Below, piece by piece: positions 50,624 through 59,876 of a stretch of DNA of 64,000 nt; position 1 is the first letter of the stretch, and each line of letters starts with the position of its first letter. The DNA is from JBBRHQ01 sp963725315 (GTDB taxonomy: Bacteria; Actinomycetota; Thermoleophilia; Solirubrobacterales; 70-9). The position numbers and the translations under genes were made by a program. A model generated the notes under the pieces. That model made no database searches. It was not told the DNA's origin and was given only the letters and a program-made list of their open reading frames with translations. The stretch spans positions 186,001 to 250,000 of the forward strand of contig CAVRYA010000007.1 of NCBI GenBank assembly GCA_963725315.1. Reading direction: 5' to 3'.

Positions 50624-50679
50624 CCGGAAGCCCCCTCCTACGCAACCCGGACGCGGGAGGCGTGCGATGGGACCGGCGC

Positions 50680-51297
50680 TCAGGGGCCGATCCGCACCTT
50701 GCCGTTCGACTGGGCCCGCTCGGCGACCTCCTCGGCGCGGGCCAGGGTCTCGAGCAGGCCCCTGAACACATCCGCGAGCAGCGCCATCCGCTCGCCCTCG
50801 TCGCGGATCTGCAGCAGCTCCTGCTTGGTCTCGGCCGGAAGCTCGACCCTGGCCGCCAGGCCGTAGGCGTCCTCCGAGGCGATCTCGGCTTCGTCGGGGC
50901 GCTCGCCGGAAGCCTGCTCGGCCAGATCGAGGAAGGCGGAGCGCGCGGCCTCCGCGTCGCTCGGGTCCTCCTCGTCCGCGGGCGGCTCGATCATCTCGAC
51001 CTCGGCCCCCGGCTCCTCGGGGTCTCCGAAGCGATCGATCACCCTGAACGGGCTGACGCCGGTGACGAGGACGTTCAGCCGGCCGTCCTCGAAGCGCTCC
51101 AGCACCTCCTCGACCGTGGCGGTGCAGCCGATCGAGCGGGCACCGTCGCTGTCGCGCAGGAGGACCCCGAACGGGCTCCCGGTGGAGATGCTGGTCCCGA
51201 TCATGCGCTTGTAGCGCTCCTCGAAGATGTGCAGGGGCAGGCGCTCGCCGGGGAGCAGGGCCAGCGGCAGCTCGAAGATCGGAAGCCGTTGCGGCAC
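50680..51297 (-). CDS. LON-protease substrate-binding (N-terminal) domain protein
   Basis: 205 aa from GTG 51297. A TAGACT box 7 nt upstream supports this start over ATG 51354. It has the Lon N-domain pattern RLPIFELPLALLPGERLPLHIFEERYKRM (quoted as RLPIFELPL, LPLHIFEERY), GCTATVEEVLERFEDGRLNVLVTG and a helical C-terminus. It has no AAA+ or protease domain, so it is a stand-alone substrate- or peptide-binding protein of unknown function. Divergent from the cyclase gene. Confidence 0.92.
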   Translation of the reverse strand: MPQRLPIFELPLALLPGERLPLHIFEERYKRMIGTSISTGSPFGVLLRDSDGARSIGCTATVEEVLERFEDGRLNVLVTGVSPFRVIDRFGDPEEPGAEVEMIEPPADEEDPSDAEAARSAFLDLAEQASGERPDEAEIASEDAYGLAARVELPAETKQELLQIRDEGERMALLADVFRGLLETLARAEEVAERAQSNGKVRIGP

Positions 51298-51304
51298 CCG
51301 AGAG

Positions 51305-51310
51305 AGTCTA
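51305..51310 (-). promoter_or_regulatory. Predicted -10 box (TAGACT), leaderless
   Basis: Minus-strand TAGACT lies 7 nt upstream of the GTG at 51297 and decides that start. Confidence 0.45.
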
Positions 51311-51353
51311 GGTGGCCGCGTCCGCCCGCCCGGAGGGGAAGAATGGAGCGGCA

Positions 51354-52478
51354 ATGAACGGGCGCTCCGGGATCGACTTCGAGGGCGAGGGCCTGCTCGA
51401 GGGGCTGGACGGATCCGAGCGCGAGGCCCGCCTCGCCCTGCTGCGCGAGCTCGAGGCCGACGGGGTCGGGATCGAGGAGCTGAGGGAGGCGGTGCAGCAG
51501 AACCGGCTGGCGCTGCTCCCGGTCGAGCGGGTGCTCTCCGGCGAGGGCCCCTGCTACACGCCGCGCCAGGTCGCCGAGCTCTCCGGGGTCGAGCTCGACC
51601 TGCTCCAGGACCTGTTCCGGGCGATGGGCCTGCCGAGGGTGGACCCCGACGAGACCGGACTCGACGAGCATGACCTCACGTCGGCGCGGCGGCTGAGGAC
51701 GATCCGCGAGGCCGGGATCGCTGATGAAGACATCGTCGACATGTCGCGGGTGATGGGGATGGCGATGGCGAACATCGCCGAGGGCACCCGGGAGGTCCTC
51801 GGCCGGACCCTGATCCACCCCGGGGACGACGAGCGGGCCGTCGCGCTGCGCTTCGCGATGTCGGCGCGGGTCCTCGGCCCCGAGGTCGCCGCGGTGATCC
51901 AGTACGTCCTCAACCGCCAGCTCCGCGACCAGATCCGCCGCGACGTGATGGCCGCCGGTGGCGGCTTCGGCCCGGAGTCGGGCGGCACCGAGGTCTGCGT
52001 CTGCTTCGCCGACCTGGTCGGCTTCACCAAGCTCGGCGAGCGGCTCCCGGGCGAGGAGCTGGGGCGGGTCGCGGGGCGGCTGGGCGAGCTGGCCTCCGAG
52101 GCGGCCGAGTCCCCGGTGCGCCTGATCAAGCTGATCGGGGACGCGGCGATGCTGGTCTCGCCGGACGCCGTCGCCCTGCTGGAGGCGGCTCTCGGCCTGA
52201 TCGAGGCAGCGGAGGCGGAGGGTGAGGGGTTCCCCCAGGTGCGGGTCGGGGCCGCCGCCGGGGAGGCGATCGGCAGGGGAGGCGACTGGTACGGGCGCCC
52301 GGTCAACCTGGCCAGCCGGATTACCGACATCGCCCTCCCGGGTTCGGTGCTGGCCAGCGAGTCGACCACCGAGATGGCGGGTGACCGCTTCGCCTACTCC
52401 TTCGCCGGGGAACGCCGCCTCAAGGGGATCGACGCCCGGGTGAAGCTCTACCGGGTCAGACGGCGCAGCGGGGAGTAG
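51354..52478 (+). CDS. Class III adenylate/guanylate cyclase with N-terminal regulatory domain
   Basis: 374 aa from ATG 51354. No membrane helices. Residues 1-200 are a helical regulatory domain like the N-terminal domain of mycobacterial Rv1264/Rv2212-type cyclases (GVGIEELREAVQQNRLALLPVERVL; YTPRQVAELSG). The catalytic domain has the metal Asp in CFADLVGFTKLGERL, the substrate Lys and second metal Asp in IKLIGDAAMLVS, and the Asn/Arg pair in VNLASRITD. All key residues are present, so activity is expected; cAMP is the likely product. The stop overlaps the next gene's start. Confidence 0.92.
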   Translation: MNGRSGIDFEGEGLLEGLDGSEREARLALLRELEADGVGIEELREAVQQNRLALLPVERVLSGEGPCYTPRQVAELSGVELDLLQDLFRAMGLPRVDPDETGLDEHDLTSARRLRTIREAGIADEDIVDMSRVMGMAMANIAEGTREVLGRTLIHPGDDERAVALRFAMSARVLGPEVAAVIQYVLNRQLRDQIRRDVMAAGGGFGPESGGTEVCVCFADLVGFTKLGERLPGEELGRVAGRLGELASEAAESPVRLIKLIGDAAMLVSPDAVALLEAALGLIEAAEAEGEGFPQVRVGAAAGEAIGRGGDWYGRPVNLASRITDIALPGSVLASESTTEMAGDRFAYSFAGERRLKGIDARVKLYRVRRRSGE

Positions 52479-53644
52479 TGCCGGACCGCAGCTTCGTCAT
52501 CGTCGCGGTGATCGCCTTCGCGGCGCCGTTCGTGCGAGAGCTTCTGCCCCCGATCGGGGTTCCCTCGATCGTCTTCGAGCTGGTCGGCGGAATCATCGTC
52601 GGGCCGCAGGTTCTGGCGATCGCGAGCACCACGGCGCCGGTCGAGCTGTTCTCCCAGATCGGTCTGGCGGCCCTGCTCTTCCTGGCCGGGCGGGAGATCC
52701 AGGTGGAGAAGCTCCGGGGCACGCGGCTGCGCAGGGCGGCGGCGCAGTTCGCGATCGGGCTGTTGCTCGCCGGAGTGATCGCGGTTGCCCTCTGGGCGGT
52801 CGGGCTGATCGAGAAGCCGCTGCTGATCGCGATCGTCTTCGCCGCCACCTCGCTCAGCATCATCATCGTGCCGCTTCGCGAGAGCGGTGAGAGCCGCACC
52901 GAGTTCGGCCAGCAGGTGATCGCGACCGCGGCGATCGCCGAGTTCGGGGCGGTGATCCTGCTCTCCTTCTTCTTCTCGCACGAGCGCCCCGGCGCCGGAA
53001 CCGAGCTTCTGCACCTCAGCGCCTTCCTCCTGCTGGCCGTGCTCGTCTACCTCTCGGTCAGCCGCAGCGCCCGCAGCGCCCGTCTGATGGCAGCGGTGGA
53101 GCGGCTGCGAACCGGGAGCACGCAGATCCAGGTTCGCGCCGACCTCGCCCTGGTCGCGGTCGTCGTCGCCCTCGCCAACTCGCTCGGCCTCGAGTCGATC
53201 CTGGCCGCCTTCACGGTCGGGATCATCCGCGGCATGACGGCGCCCGGGGACCGGCTCGGAGAGCAGCGGCTGGACACGGTCGCCCTGGGGATCTTCATCC
53301 CCTTCTTCTTCATCTCCAGCGGGATCGACTTCCATGCCGACCAGCTCTTCGACACGCTTGGCGGGATGATCCAGCTGCCGCTGTTCGTGCTGGCGCTGCT
53401 CGCGGTCCACATGCTCGGCGCCCTCGTCTACCGGCCCGAGATGAGCCGGCGGATGATGCTCGCGGCCGGCCTGCTGCAGGCCACCTCCTTCTCTTTCATC
53501 ATCGTCGCCACCCAGATCGGCCTGCAGCTGCGGATCATGGAGCAGTCGACAGCGGCCGCGCTGATCGCCGCGGGCCTGATCTCGGTGATCGCCTTCCCGG
53601 CGCTCGCCTTCAGGACGCTGGAGCGCCGGGCCGAGCCCGCCTGA
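52478..53644 (+). CDS. Cation/proton antiporter, CPA2 (KefB/NapA-like) family
   Basis: 388 aa, GTG start overlapping the cyclase stop by one base. About twelve transmembrane helices. It has PSIVFELVGGIIVGP and LALLFLAGREI in the first half and SLGLESILAAFTVGI plus FFFISSGIDFH in the second, as in KefB/Na+-H+ exchanger domains. There is no C-terminal RCK/TrkA-N domain. Overlap with the cyclase suggests coordinated expression. The ion is not determinable; Na+ or K+ efflux is likely. Confidence 0.92.
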   Translation: MPDRSFVIVAVIAFAAPFVRELLPPIGVPSIVFELVGGIIVGPQVLAIASTTAPVELFSQIGLAALLFLAGREIQVEKLRGTRLRRAAAQFAIGLLLAGVIAVALWAVGLIEKPLLIAIVFAATSLSIIIVPLRESGESRTEFGQQVIATAAIAEFGAVILLSFFFSHERPGAGTELLHLSAFLLLAVLVYLSVSRSARSARLMAAVERLRTGSTQIQVRADLALVAVVVALANSLGLESILAAFTVGIIRGMTAPGDRLGEQRLDTVALGIFIPFFFISSGIDFHADQLFDTLGGMIQLPLFVLALLAVHMLGALVYRPEMSRRMMLAAGLLQATSFSFIIVATQIGLQLRIMEQSTAAALIAAGLISVIAFPALAFRTLERRAEPA

Positions 53645-53729
53645 TCCGCCGCACGGGTTTGTCACGAATCATCATCAGGCGGGACTTAGGTCAGGTTGAC
53701 CCCCCGCCGGGAAGCTGGGATCGGATCAA

Positions 53730-55452
53730 GTGCTCCTGCTGACGCTCTTCGCCCTGATCGCGGGCGCGGCCACCGCGCTCTCACCGTGCGTGCTGCCGGT
53801 CCTGCCGGCGGTGCTTGCGGCTGGGACGACCGGCGGCAGGCGCCGGCCGCTGGGGGTGGTCGCCGGCCTCACCCTCTCCTTCACCTTCGCCACGGTGGCG
53901 CTGGTCTACGTGATCGACGCCCTCGGCCTCCCTGGGGACATCACCCGCACGATCGCGATCGTCGTGCTCGCCTCTTTCGGCCTGATCCTGCTGATTCCGC
54001 CGCTGGGGGACCGGGTCGAGGCCTTCGCCAGCGGCCTGGTCGGCGGCCCGCGGGCGCGGCGAGGTGAGGGACTGTGGTCGGGGCTGGCACTCGGGGCCAG
54101 CCTCGGCCTCGTCTACGCTCCCTGCGCCGGGCCGATCCTCGCCGGCGTGATCACGGTCTCGGCCTCGCAGGAGCTGACCGCCGACAAGCTGGTGATTGCC
54201 CTCGCCTACGGGGCCGGGACCGGAGCGGTGCTCTACGCGATCCTGATCGGAGGCAGGCGGCTGACCGACCGCCTGGCCCCCGTGCGGGGCAAGGTCAACC
54301 CGGTGATGGGCGCCGTGATGCTCGCCTTTGCCCTGATGCTTGCGAGCGACCTCGACATCCGCTTCGAGACCTTCCTCGCCCGCCACGCGCCCTCGGCGCT
54401 CGTCAACCCGACCCGCGGGGTCGAGGAGAGCTCGGCGATCGCCGACGATCTCGCCTCGCTGCGCGGCTCGGGCCACCCCGCCTCGCGGCAGGCGGGGGGC
54501 CGGCAGGCGGAGGCGGGCCGCTCCGCTGCCGGTCCTCGGCCGCGCCCCCGAGCTCACCGACCCCGGCGACTGGTTCAACTCGTCGCCCCTTTCGATCGCC
54601 GCCCTGCGCGGAAAGGTCGTGCTGATCGACTTCTGGACCTACACCTGCATCAACTGCCTGCGCACCCTTCCCCACGTCGAGGCCTGGTACCAGCGATACC
54701 GCAAGGACGGCCTGGTGGTGATCGGAGTCCACACCCCGGAGTTCCCGTTCGAGCGGATCGCCTCGAACGTCGAGGATGCGATCGCCGCGAACGGGCTCAC
54801 CTACCCGGTGGTCCAGGACAACGACTACGGGACCTGGAACGCCTACGGGAACCAGTACTGGCCGGCCAAGTACCTGATCGATTCCGACGGCAACGTCCGC
54901 TACGTCCACTTCGGCGAGGGCGATTACGGGGTCACCGAGCGGGCGGTCCGCTCGCTGCTGGCCGAGCGCGGGGCAGCGCGCCTCGGTGCGAGAACGCGGG
55001 TCCGCGGCGAGGTGCCGTCGAGCGCGACGCTCACCCCGGAGAGCTATCTGGGCCTGGCCCGGGCCGAGCGCTTCGCCGAGCCCCCGCTCCCGGGTACGCA
55101 CGGCTACGTTGCGCCGCGGCGGCTGGCGCCCGACCAGCTCGCCTACGGAGGTCGCTGGACGCTGGCGCCGGAGGGCGCGACCGCGGCGGGGGGGTCGTCG
55201 CTCGACCTCGCCTTCCACGCCCGCCGAGTCTTCCTCGTCCTCGGCTCCCCGCAGGGCCCGCGCAGCGCCCGGGTGCTGCTCGACGGCCGGCCGCTCAGTG
55301 ACCGGCTCGCCGGCCGAGACGTCCACGGCGGGGCGCTCGAGGTCGATGCCCAGCGCCTCTACAGCCTGATCGACCTGCCCCGGGTCGAGAGCCATCGGCT
55401 CACCCTGCGCCTCGCCCCCGGGATCTCCGCCTACGCCTTCACCTTCGGCTGA
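53730..55452 (+). pseudogene. dipZ: DipZ-like thiol-redox protein (CcdA + thioredoxin + C-terminal domain), frameshift at a G run
   Basis: Starting at GTG 53730, the first 240 residues are a CcdA/DsbD-type membrane domain with the redox cysteines in LSPCVLPVLPAVL and YAPCAGPILAGV. The frame breaks at the G6 run 54494-54499. In the next frame a TlpA-like thioredoxin domain follows (FWTYTCINCLRTLPHVEAW, with CxxC), then a C-terminal beta domain characteristic of DipZ (SSLDLAFHARRVFLVLG... VRVLLDGRP-type). The intact product would be about 573 aa, moving electrons from cytoplasm to outside for disulfide reduction or cytochrome maturation. The one-base indel is likely an artefact. Confidence 0.88.
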
Positions 55453-55461
55453 CCCTTGCGC

Positions 55462-55511
55462 GGCCGAACGCAACCCTAGGGGCCCAATGGGCACGGAACG
55501 TGCAGTTCGGC
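55462..55511. repeat. Dispersed palindromic intergenic repeat, copy 2
   Basis: Reverse complement of the element at 8400-8450: GGCCGAACGCAACCCTAG... to ...AACGTGCAGTTCGGC. The outer arms are nearly identical between copies; the middle differs (here GGGCCC-type, there a GGGGG/CCCC stem). It lies between convergent genes. Confidence 0.7.
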
Positions 55512-55515
55512 GGGG

Positions 55516-56433
55516 TTAGGCCGGCTTGCGGGCGGAGAGGACGAGGTTGTAGAAGAGCTCCGGGGGCAGGCGCGGCTCCAGCAACGACTCGTCGAGCCGC
55601 TGCAGGGCGAGATAGCTGCGGAATGCGAAGCGGCGCCAGGCGATCGGTACAGAGTCGGGGTCGGCGCTGGCCTCGACCGAGCGCAGGCCCCAGCCCCAGA
55701 CATTGGCGAGCAGCTCCTCACCGCGGACATGCGGGGACTCGAAGCCGGCCCGCCGAAGCGTGGTGCGCAGCTGAGCGGGGGAGAAGGCGTGCACGTCGAC
55801 CTCGCTCTCCAGCGCGTGGCCGTTCTCGCCGGGGGGACCGGCCGGCTGCGCCGGGCTGGCACCGAGCGCCGCGCGCCAGGCGGGGGCCAGAAGCAGCCCG
55901 GCCTGCTTGGGAAGCGCCGCCAGGCGGTCGCCGTGGCGCGAGGGCTCGCCGCAGAAGGCGATCGCGCCTCCCGGACGCAGCACCCGGTGAAGCTCGGAGA
56001 ATGCGCGCCCGAGGTCGGGGATGTGATGGAGGACCGCGTGGCCGAAGACGAGGTCGAAGCTGGCGTCGTCGAAAGGAAGACGCTCGGCGTCGCTGACCTC
56101 GGTCGAGACCTCGAGGCCGAGCCGGGAGGCGTTCGCCTCGAGCGAGGCGAGCATCCCGGGGGAGATGTCGGTCGCCGTCGCCCGGCCGATCAGCCCGAGC
56201 TGCAGCAGGTTGAGCGAGAAGTAGCCGGTCCCGGCACCGATCTCGAGTGCCTCGGCGAACGGCTCATCCGGCAGCGCGCCGAGCGCCTTGCGGAGCTTCG
56301 CCCGTACCTGCGCCTGCCCGGTGGCGCCGAAGTCGATGCCCCATTTCGAGTCGTAGCTCTCTGCGGCGACGTCGTGGTAGGCGGTGTTGACCTCACGGAT
56401 GCGCTCGGCGCTGGTGCCGGGGGCGGCGGGCAT
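55516..56433 (-). CDS. SAM-dependent methyltransferase at a glucan locus
   Basis: 305 aa. A class I methyltransferase with EIGAGTGYFSLNLLQLG as motif I (about 63-79), a D in ATDISPGML, and FDLVFGHAVLHHIPD. The C-terminal 130 residues are an extra helical domain. It lies back to back with another methyltransferase gene, sharing the CATG at 56431-56434 as overlapping start codons. A TATCGT -10 candidate on the minus strand (56442-56447) lies inside the neighbour. Context suggests sugar O-methylation, but the target is inferred. Confidence 0.82.
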   Translation of the reverse strand: MPAAPGTSAERIREVNTAYHDVAAESYDSKWGIDFGATGQAQVRAKLRKALGALPDEPFAEALEIGAGTGYFSLNLLQLGLIGRATATDISPGMLASLEANASRLGLEVSTEVSDAERLPFDDASFDLVFGHAVLHHIPDLGRAFSELHRVLRPGGAIAFCGEPSRHGDRLAALPKQAGLLLAPAWRAALGASPAQPAGPPGENGHALESEVDVHAFSPAQLRTTLRRAGFESPHVRGEELLANVWGWGLRSVEASADPDSVPIAWRRFAFRSYLALQRLDESLLEPRLPPELFYNLVLSARKPA

Positions 56434-57214
56434 GGCGCGGAACGATACGGCTACGTTCCCCGATCTGCGCGAATACCTGCAACAGGACCAACCCCCCGGC
56501 GTCCCGCCGCTGGCGCTGACCGGCGAGCGGACCCTTCCCGACCTCCCCGAGGAGAACTACTGGTTCCGCCGCCACCTGGTCGTCTACGAGTGGCTGGCCC
56601 GGCGCTGCCGGGGGCTGCGGGTGGCGGACCTGGCCTGCGGCGAGGGCTACGGCTCCGAGGTGCTGGCGCGAGGCGCCGCCGCGGTGGTCGGAATTGACGC
56701 AAACCCCGAGGCCTTCGAGCACGCGCGGCTCCGCTACAGCCGGCCCAACCTGCGCTTCGAGCGGATGCTGGTCGAGCAGTTCGCCGAGCCTTGCGATGCG
56801 ATCGTCTTCCTGCAGACGATCGAGCACGTCGAGCGACCGGGCGATCTGCTCGGCCGCTTCGCCGGGCTGGCGCCGGTCTCCTACGTATCGACGCCCAACC
56901 GCCTCACCCTGGCCTCGCCCGGGGCGGAGAAGTCCGAGAACCCCTGGCACCTTCGCGAGTACACGATCGCCGAGTACCGGGAGCTGCTCGAGCCGCACTT
57001 CTCCCGGGTCGAGATCCTCGGCCTCTTCCACGCTCGCAAGCTGCGCGCCCACGAGATCGCGATCAGGCTCGGCTGGGACCGTGTTCACAAAGCGCTGCGG
57101 ATCACCAAGCCGTTCTACGACCGCTTCACCCCCGCGATCCGATCATCCGACTTCACCCTGCGCCAGGACAACCTCGACCGGACACTGGACTTCCTGGCCG
57201 TCTGCCATGCCTGA
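56432..57214 (+). CDS. SAM-dependent methyltransferase, Rv3030-like
   Basis: 260 aa from ATG 56432. The N-terminal LTGERTLPDLPEENYWFRRH and VADLACGEGYGSEVLA motifs match what I recall of mycobacterial Rv3030, a methyltransferase of the methylglucose lipopolysaccharide (MGLP) locus. Later segments FLQTIEHVERPGDLL and STPNRLTLASPG are methyltransferase motifs IV-VI. It is followed with 8-nt overlap by a GH57 gene and then a GT4 gene, the same order as Rv3030-Rv3031-Rv3032. Predicted role: 6-O-methylation of glucose units in an alpha-glucan. Confidence 0.85.
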   Translation: MARNDTATFPDLREYLQQDQPPGVPPLALTGERTLPDLPEENYWFRRHLVVYEWLARRCRGLRVADLACGEGYGSEVLARGAAAVVGIDANPEAFEHARLRYSRPNLRFERMLVEQFAEPCDAIVFLQTIEHVERPGDLLGRFAGLAPVSYVSTPNRLTLASPGAEKSENPWHLREYTIAEYRELLEPHFSRVEILGLFHARKLRAHEIAIRLGWDRVHKALRITKPFYDRFTPAIRSSDFTLRQDNLDRTLDFLAVCHA

Positions 57215-58622
57215 ACGGGCGTCCGTCGGGGACCTGGCGATCGTCCTGCACAGCCACATGCCCTACGTCGAGGGGTTCGGGACCTACCCGTTCGGCGAGG
57301 AGTGGCTGTTCGACGCGGTGATCCGCTCCTACCTGCCCGTCCTCGAGGTGGCGCGGGACCTGACCATGACCGTGACCCCCGTGCTCGCCGACCAGCTCGA
57401 GGACGCAGGTGTCATGGAGCGCCTGCGGGAGTTCCTCGTCGCCTACCGGATCGGCGGCGCCGAGGCCGACGTCCGCGACCTCGACGCCGATTGCCGGCCT
57501 GCGGCGGAGGGTGAGCTGGCTCGCTACGGGCACGCGCTGGAGCTGCTCGAGAGGGGCGGGGGGGACGTCCTGGGCCTGTTCAGGGAGGCGAGCGACTCCG
57601 GCCGCGTGGCGCTGGCGGCTTCGGCAGCGACCCACGCCGTGCTGCCGCTGATGGCGACCCGCGCCGGGACCTCGCTGCAGATCGAGACCGGATTGCGCTC
57701 GCACCGGCGCCGCTTCGGCTGGGAGGGGGGCTTCTGGCTTCCCGAGTGCGCCTACGTCCCGGGGCTCGAGTGGCGCCTCGCCGAGCACGGGGTGCGCTGG
57801 TTCTGCCTCAACCAGAGTGCCCACGAGCCCGGCACCGCGGCGCTCTCCCCGGCCGCCACCGAGGCCGGCCCGGTCGCCTTCACGATCGACTGGGAGGCGG
57901 TGCAATGGCTGTGGTCGCTCGGCGGCTACCCCTCGAGCGATCCCTACGCCCAGTTTGCAGGGCGCTCGCTGCGGGGCACGAGGATGTGGAAGATCGGCGG
58001 CGGGCCCTACGATCCTGGCGCAGCCGAGGCGGCGGCGGGCCGCCACGCGGCCGAGTTCTGCGCCGACGCGGCGGCCCGGCTCGGGGCTCATCGCGATTCG
58101 GGCGGCGGACGCGGTCTGCTCGTCTTCGCGGTCGACACGGAGCTGATCGGGCACTGGTGGTCCGAGGGCCCGATCTGGCTCGCCGAGGTGCTGCGGCTGG
58201 CGCCCGAGCACGGCTTGCGGCTGCTCACCCTGCCGCAGGCGCTCAACGAGCACGAGCCCAAGGCGCGGCCGCTGTTGAGTTCGAGCTGGGGAGAAGGCGG
58301 CGACCTGCGCACCTGGGACTCGGCCCGCGTCGCGGACCTGGCCTGGGGAGCGCGCCGCGGCGAGCTGAGGCTGCTGCGGGCAATCGGCGGCGGGGTCGGC
58401 CGAGGCGCGGCGATGCGGGCGGCGCGTGAGCTGCTGGCCCTGCAGTCGAGCGATTGGGCCTTCCTCGACGGTCGGCGCCAGGCCGGCGAGTACGCCTTCC
58501 TGCGGGCGATCAACCACTCGCGGGCGATGCTGGAGGCCATAGACTCGTCGGCGCCCTCCCTCGAGCCCCGCATGCGAGCCCTGGCACCCGACCTCAACCT
58601 CGCCCCGCTGCTGCGGCCTTAG
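57207..58622 (+). CDS. GH57 alpha-1,4-glucan branching-type enzyme, Rv3031-like
   Basis: 471 aa from ATG 57207. It has family GH57 catalytic residues: nucleophile E180 in FWLPECAYVPG and acid/base D310 in FAVDTELIGHWW. The N-terminal LAIVLHSHMPYVEG and PFGEEWLFDAV and the C-terminal SSSWGEGGDLRTW and SSDWAFLDGRRQAGEY are of the DUF1957 branching-enzyme type. Size and motifs match mycobacterial Rv3031. It introduces alpha-1,6 branches into, or trims, an alpha-1,4-glucan. It sits between the methyltransferase and GT4 genes and ends 9 nt before the latter. Confidence 0.93.
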   Translation: MPERASVGDLAIVLHSHMPYVEGFGTYPFGEEWLFDAVIRSYLPVLEVARDLTMTVTPVLADQLEDAGVMERLREFLVAYRIGGAEADVRDLDADCRPAAEGELARYGHALELLERGGGDVLGLFREASDSGRVALAASAATHAVLPLMATRAGTSLQIETGLRSHRRRFGWEGGFWLPECAYVPGLEWRLAEHGVRWFCLNQSAHEPGTAALSPAATEAGPVAFTIDWEAVQWLWSLGGYPSSDPYAQFAGRSLRGTRMWKIGGGPYDPGAAEAAAGRHAAEFCADAAARLGAHRDSGGGRGLLVFAVDTELIGHWWSEGPIWLAEVLRLAPEHGLRLLTLPQALNEHEPKARPLLSSSWGEGGDLRTWDSARVADLAWGARRGELRLLRAIGGGVGRGAAMRAARELLALQSSDWAFLDGRRQAGEYAFLRAINHSRAMLEAIDSSAPSLEPRMRALAPDLNLAPLLRP

Positions 58623-58631
58623 AGGGGTGCC

Positions 58632-59825
58632 TTGACCCGCGCTCTGATCCTCTCCTGGGAGTACCCGCCGCTGATCGAGGGCGGTCTCGCCCGCCACGTG
58701 CGCAAGCTCTCCGAGGCGCTGGTCGACACCGGCGTAGAGGTCCACGTGCTGACCCGAGGCGGCGAGGAATCCCCCGCCGAGGAGCGGGCCACCGGCGTTT
58801 GGATCCACCGCATCCGCGAGCCCAACCGCCCCACGGACCTGGGCGAGTTCGTCGCCTGGGTCGAGCGGATGAACTCGGACATGCTCGCCGCCGGGGTCGA
58901 GCTCGGCGACCGGCTCAGCTTCGACGTCGTCCACGGTCACGACTGGCTCGTCGCCAACGCCTGCGACCACCTGGCCAAGCGCTTCGGGGTGCCGCTGGTG
59001 ACGACGATCCACGCCACCGAGCACGGGCGCCACCAGGGCTGGGTCGAGCAGCACCCCCAGACCTACATCCACGGGGTCGAGCGCTGGATCACCAACCGCT
59101 CCGAGCGGGTGATCGCCTGCTCGCACTACATGCGGGAGCAGGTCGTCGACATCTTCGGGGTCGAGGAGTCGAAGGTCAGCGTGATCCCGAACGGCATCGA
59201 CCCCGAGGACCTGCGCCCGCAGGACTCCGCCGAGCTGCGGCGGCTGCGCGGAGAGTTCGCGGACCCCGACCAGAAGCTGGTCCTGCTGATCGGCCGTCTC
59301 GTCTACGAGAAGGGCTTCCAGCTGGCTCTGGAGGCGATGCCGAAGCTGATCGAGGAGGTGCCGGGCACCCGCTTCCTGGTCGCCGGTTCGGGTACCCACG
59401 AGGCCGAGCTGCACAAGCAATCCGACGAGCTCGGCCTCGGCGAGCACGGGACCTTCCTCGGCTGGATCGGCGACGACGTCCTGCACTCGCTCTACGCGAT
59501 CGCCGACGTCTGCGTGGTCCCGTCGATCTACGAGCCCTTCGGCCTGGTCGCCCTGGAGGCGATGGCATCGGGCTGCCCCTGCATCGTCGCCGACACCGGC
59601 GGCCTGCGCGAGGTGGTGCCGCACGAGGAGGTCGGCCTGCGCTTCCGCGCCCGCGACCCCGAGGCGCTGGCCGAGGTTGCGACCCGGGTCCTCTGCGACG
59701 ACGAGCTGGGCAGGCGGCTGGTCGCCGAGGCCTACGAGCACCTGCGCCGCTTCGACTGGAACGACATAGCCGAGCAGACCTCCGAGGTCTACGCCGAACT
59801 GGTCTCGGAGGCCGCCCCGGCCTAG
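58632..59825 (+). CDS. GT4 alpha-glucosyltransferase, Rv3032-like
   Basis: 397 aa, TTG start. GT-B fold: N-terminal LSWEYPPLIEGGLARHV (donor-loop GG), DVVHGHDWLVANA, TIHATEHGRHQGW; C-terminal LLIGRLVYEKGFQ, and the nucleotide-sugar motif PSIYEPFGLVALEAMASG with the E-x7-E pair. These match glycogen-synthase-like GT4 enzymes such as mycobacterial Rv3032 (elongation of MGLP glucan) and GlgM. The product is likely a cytosolic alpha-1,4-glucan. Last plus-strand gene of the locus; a terminator hairpin follows. Confidence 0.93.
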   Translation: MTRALILSWEYPPLIEGGLARHVRKLSEALVDTGVEVHVLTRGGEESPAEERATGVWIHRIREPNRPTDLGEFVAWVERMNSDMLAAGVELGDRLSFDVVHGHDWLVANACDHLAKRFGVPLVTTIHATEHGRHQGWVEQHPQTYIHGVERWITNRSERVIACSHYMREQVVDIFGVEESKVSVIPNGIDPEDLRPQDSAELRRLRGEFADPDQKLVLLIGRLVYEKGFQLALEAMPKLIEEVPGTRFLVAGSGTHEAELHKQSDELGLGEHGTFLGWIGDDVLHSLYAIADVCVVPSIYEPFGLVALEAMASGCPCIVADTGGLREVVPHEEVGLRFRARDPEALAEVATRVLCDDELGRRLVAEAYEHLRRFDWNDIAEQTSEVYAELVSEAAPA

Positions 59826-59843
59826 CACCAGGGCCCCGGCAGC

Positions 59844-59864
59844 GCCTCGACAACCTGTCGAGGC
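59844..59864. terminator. Bidirectional terminator hairpin between convergent genes
   Basis: A perfect 9-bp stem, GCCTCGACA-acc-TGTCGAGGC, between the stop codons of the GT4 and acyltransferase genes. No T-run follows. Confidence 0.6.
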
Positions 59865-59876
59865 GGCGAGACGGGC

